Of a stretch of 35,499 bases of DNA, positions 34,118-35,499 are shown one piece after another. The number at the start of each line of letters is the position of its first letter. Position 1 is the stretch's first letter. The translations under genes and the position numbers were made by a program. The stretch is from a virus, in IMG/VR virus record IMGVR_UViG_3300025154_000271, positions 1 to 35,499 of that record. One strand, written 5' to 3'. Under the pieces are notes generated by a model. It was not told the DNA's origin. It ran no database searches and saw only the letters and a program-made list of their open reading frames with translations.

Positions 34118-35499
34118 CTACCTGATGATCCGTCGGAGTGATTCGGGTATCCGTAGCGAGTTGTCGATGGTGAGCGTGACCTCATCCGCGCCGACGTGCT
34201 TTGCGAGGTCGATATAGCCAGTGATGTCACCGTGCCGGGTGGCGAACACCGTCACGACCTTCCCGGATTCGACCATCGTCGGGTCCACCGGGGCGCCCGT
34301 CGCCGTCGTGATGACCGGCCCGATGCACTTGACGGTCCCCGAGTGCGTGATGACCGAATGCGCCGCGAGGTACGCCGTCGCCGCCGCGGTAGCGACCACC
34401 GATGATGTGGTGTCGACGGTGATGGTGTGTGAGACTGCGCTGTCGCCCGTCATGCCGAGCTTCACGAGATAATGCGTGAGGTCGGTATCTGCGACCGTGA
34501 CCGTCTGCCAGTTGCCGTCGGTGTCGCGGTAGCGCCCGCGTATCTCCGAGAAGAGGTCGTCCATGCTCCCGCCCGAAAGCGAGACGATGACGCTTGAGCC
34601 GTCGTGTGTGCAGAGGTACGCGGGGGTCGTCGGCCGCGCCTCATAGATGCCTACCGGCTCGCGTGTCCATCCGACATCCCGAAGCCGCACGCCGAACTGC
34701 CGGCCGGTCGTCTCCAGTATCTTCACCGATGCGTCCGCGTCCGAACCGTCCACGTCGAGATCCGTGAGCGCGGCTTCATCGGAGGCTATCCACGCCCGCG
34801 AGGTCGAGAGCCCCGCCGTGCGGTCGAGCATCGCGTCGAAGAGGTTCGCCGGGGTCGTCGAGTAGCTCACGCCGTAGAGCACCGCCGAGGACATCGCGAC
34901 ATGGACGGCCGTATCGGTCGGCGTCACGGAGGCAGCCATCGCGCCCATGACCGCGAAGCGATAGGCGCCGTCGAGGTCGGCGGTCTGCCCGGTCGAGGTC
35001 CCGGCCGTCGATTTCGAGTACACGAGCGTCCAGGTGGACGATGCGTACTTCCACACCTCTAGGTTGATGGCGACGTGGTTCACGCCGCCCGTGAACTCAA
35101 TCCGGTCGAGCGGCACATCCGAGATGTACTCGTAGCCCGCGCGGTCGCTGATGGTGCTCGTGGTGCCAGCGTCTTGCCCGACGTACATGATGCCGCCCGT
35201 TATCGAGCGGTAGAAGATGCCCCAGTTCGTGCCGTTGTACTCCCGGAGTCCCTGGAGGAACGCCGTCGTGGCGTAGAGCGCGTGGCGTTCCTTAAGCCCG
35301 AGCCGCGACTGCTTGCCCGCGCACGACAGCCCGCCCTCGGAGTAGTCCCACACGTCGCCCGCGTAGCAGTCGCCCGCGGTGCCGGTGATGCGCACGGCGG
35401 CGTTCAGGATGCGCTCGGCCTGCCCGGACATGAGCACGCACGGGATGTTCGCGTCGCCATAGCCGCCCGAGGACTTGTCATCCCACGTCGGGGTGCCGT
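34118..35499 (-). CDS. Distal tail / tail hub protein (C-terminal part)
   Basis: This is the main part of the tail gene that starts at 187 on the other side of the contig junction; joined length is about 477 aa. It follows the Dit-like gene and precedes the endolysin, which is the typical place for a tail-hub or tail-associated protein. Segments include AGDCYAGDVWDYSEGGLSCA, WGIFYRSITGGIMYVGQDA, DPLD-like strands in the middle, and SGGSMDDLFSEIRGRYRDTD. The C-terminus, GYIDLAKHVGADEVTLTIDN, looks like a hub beta-barrel. No enzymatic motif is seen. Confidence 0.72.
   Translation of the reverse strand, partial: GTPTWDDKSSGGYGDANIPCVLMSGQAERILNAAVRITGTAGDCYAGDVWDYSEGGLSCAGKQSRLGLKERHALYATTAFLQGLREYNGTNWGIFYRSITGGIMYVGQDAGTTSTISDRAGYEYISDVPLDRIEFTGGVNHVAINLEVWKYASSTWTLVYSKSTAGTSTGQTADLDGAYRFAVMGAMAASVTPTDTAVHVAMSSAVLYGVSYSTTPANLFDAMLDRTAGLSTSRAWIASDEAALTDLDVDGSDADASVKILETTGRQFGVRLRDVGWTREPVGIYEARPTTPAYLCTHDGSSVIVSLSGGSMDDLFSEIRGRYRDTDGNWQTVTVADTDLTHYLVKLGMTGDSAVSHTITVDTTSSVVATAAATAYLAAHSVITHSGTVKCIGPVITTATGAPVDPTMVESGKVVTVFATRHGDITGYIDLAKHVGADEVTLTIDNSLRIPESLRRIIR
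35374..35499. repeat. Terminal direct overlap, right copy (126 bp)
   Basis: Identical to 10-135; this copy closes the circle. See the left-copy entry. Confidence 0.93.

Noticed and set aside
1-35499. Global TAG reassignment, suggested by the HNH gene
   Set aside because: TAG ends several well-defined genes at sensible places (3823, 9553, 6151, 24996, 27936), so the code appears standard.
1-35499. Prophage or transposable-phage state
   Set aside because: No integrase, transposase, repressor with divergent promoter, or att-like tRNA gene was found, and the ends overlap as a closed circle.
1-35499. tRNA or other structural RNA genes
   Set aside because: Nearly all sequence is coding; the few gaps over 100 bp (17.82-17.94, 23.65-23.90, 32.49-32.64 kb) hold promoters and hairpins but no cloverleaf I could find by eye.

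Overview
This window is an essentially complete tailed-phage genome (Caudoviricetes) in circular form. Bases 10-135 are repeated exactly at 35374-35499, which implies a circle of about 35,364 bp. Every gene I can support lies on the minus strand, so the genome reads from high to low coordinates. The GC content is high, and genes are packed with ATGA/GTGA start-stop overlaps and strong GGAGG-type ribosome sites. The head genes are Mu-like: a portal resembling DUF935, a gpF-like minor head protein, a gpI-like protease with a nested scaffold, and a gpT-like major capsid. They are joined to a long-tail module with a frameshifted assembly chaperone, a tape measure of only 572 aa and a major tail protein with an Ig-like domain. 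I see no tail sheath, transposase, integrase, repressor or tRNA. A siphovirus-like, probably non-integrating phage fits best. An amidase endolysin plus holin without a recognisable spanin pair, together with high GC, fits a high-GC Gram-positive (actinobacterial-type) host, but the host is only an inference.

Late region (transcribed from 17.9 kb down to 0, then across the contig ends, 35.5 to 32.6 kb). A near-consensus promoter at 17900-17928 (TTGACA, 17 nt, TACGCT) precedes a zinc-ribbon protein, small and large terminase, portal, minor head protein, protease/scaffold, decoration protein, major capsid, several carbohydrate-binding-like or unknown virion proteins, head-tail connector, neck, tail terminator, major tail protein, chaperones, tape measure and two distal tail proteins. 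The last tail gene crosses the contig ends. Amidase, a small membrane protein and holin follow, and a UUCG-loop terminator at 32590-32613 closes the unit.

Early region (32.5 to 17.9 kb). Three promoters with a TTGC--/17 nt/TAG--T pattern divide it. P1 (32.53 kb) leads a set of small genes, a WSAA-repeat protein, a cysteine-cluster protein, an excisionase-like HTH protein and a cytosine-C5 methyltransferase. P2 (29.6 kb) leads a DUF1351-like protein, ERF annealing protein, SWIM-like zinc protein, winged-helix protein, Gp37/Gp68 radical-SAM protein, a membrane-anchored lytic transglycosylase and a homing-type HNH endonuclease. It ends near a large palindrome. P3 (23.8 kb) leads, after a long leader hairpin, a Lin1244-type replication protein, a helicase-methyltransferase, many small proteins and an HNH gene beside the terminase operon.

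Three DNA-modifying genes are visibly disrupted. The C5 methyltransferase has a frameshift at a G8 tract. The helicase-methyltransferase has a frame-changing junction that looks like a microhomology deletion. The terminase-adjacent HNH gene is split by a single in-frame TAG. Other notable structure includes a 12-bp minisatellite of about 32 units encoding a tetrapeptide-repeat helix, an 81-bp tandem duplication, and low-GC patches in a tail gene, the HNH gene and the replication gene.
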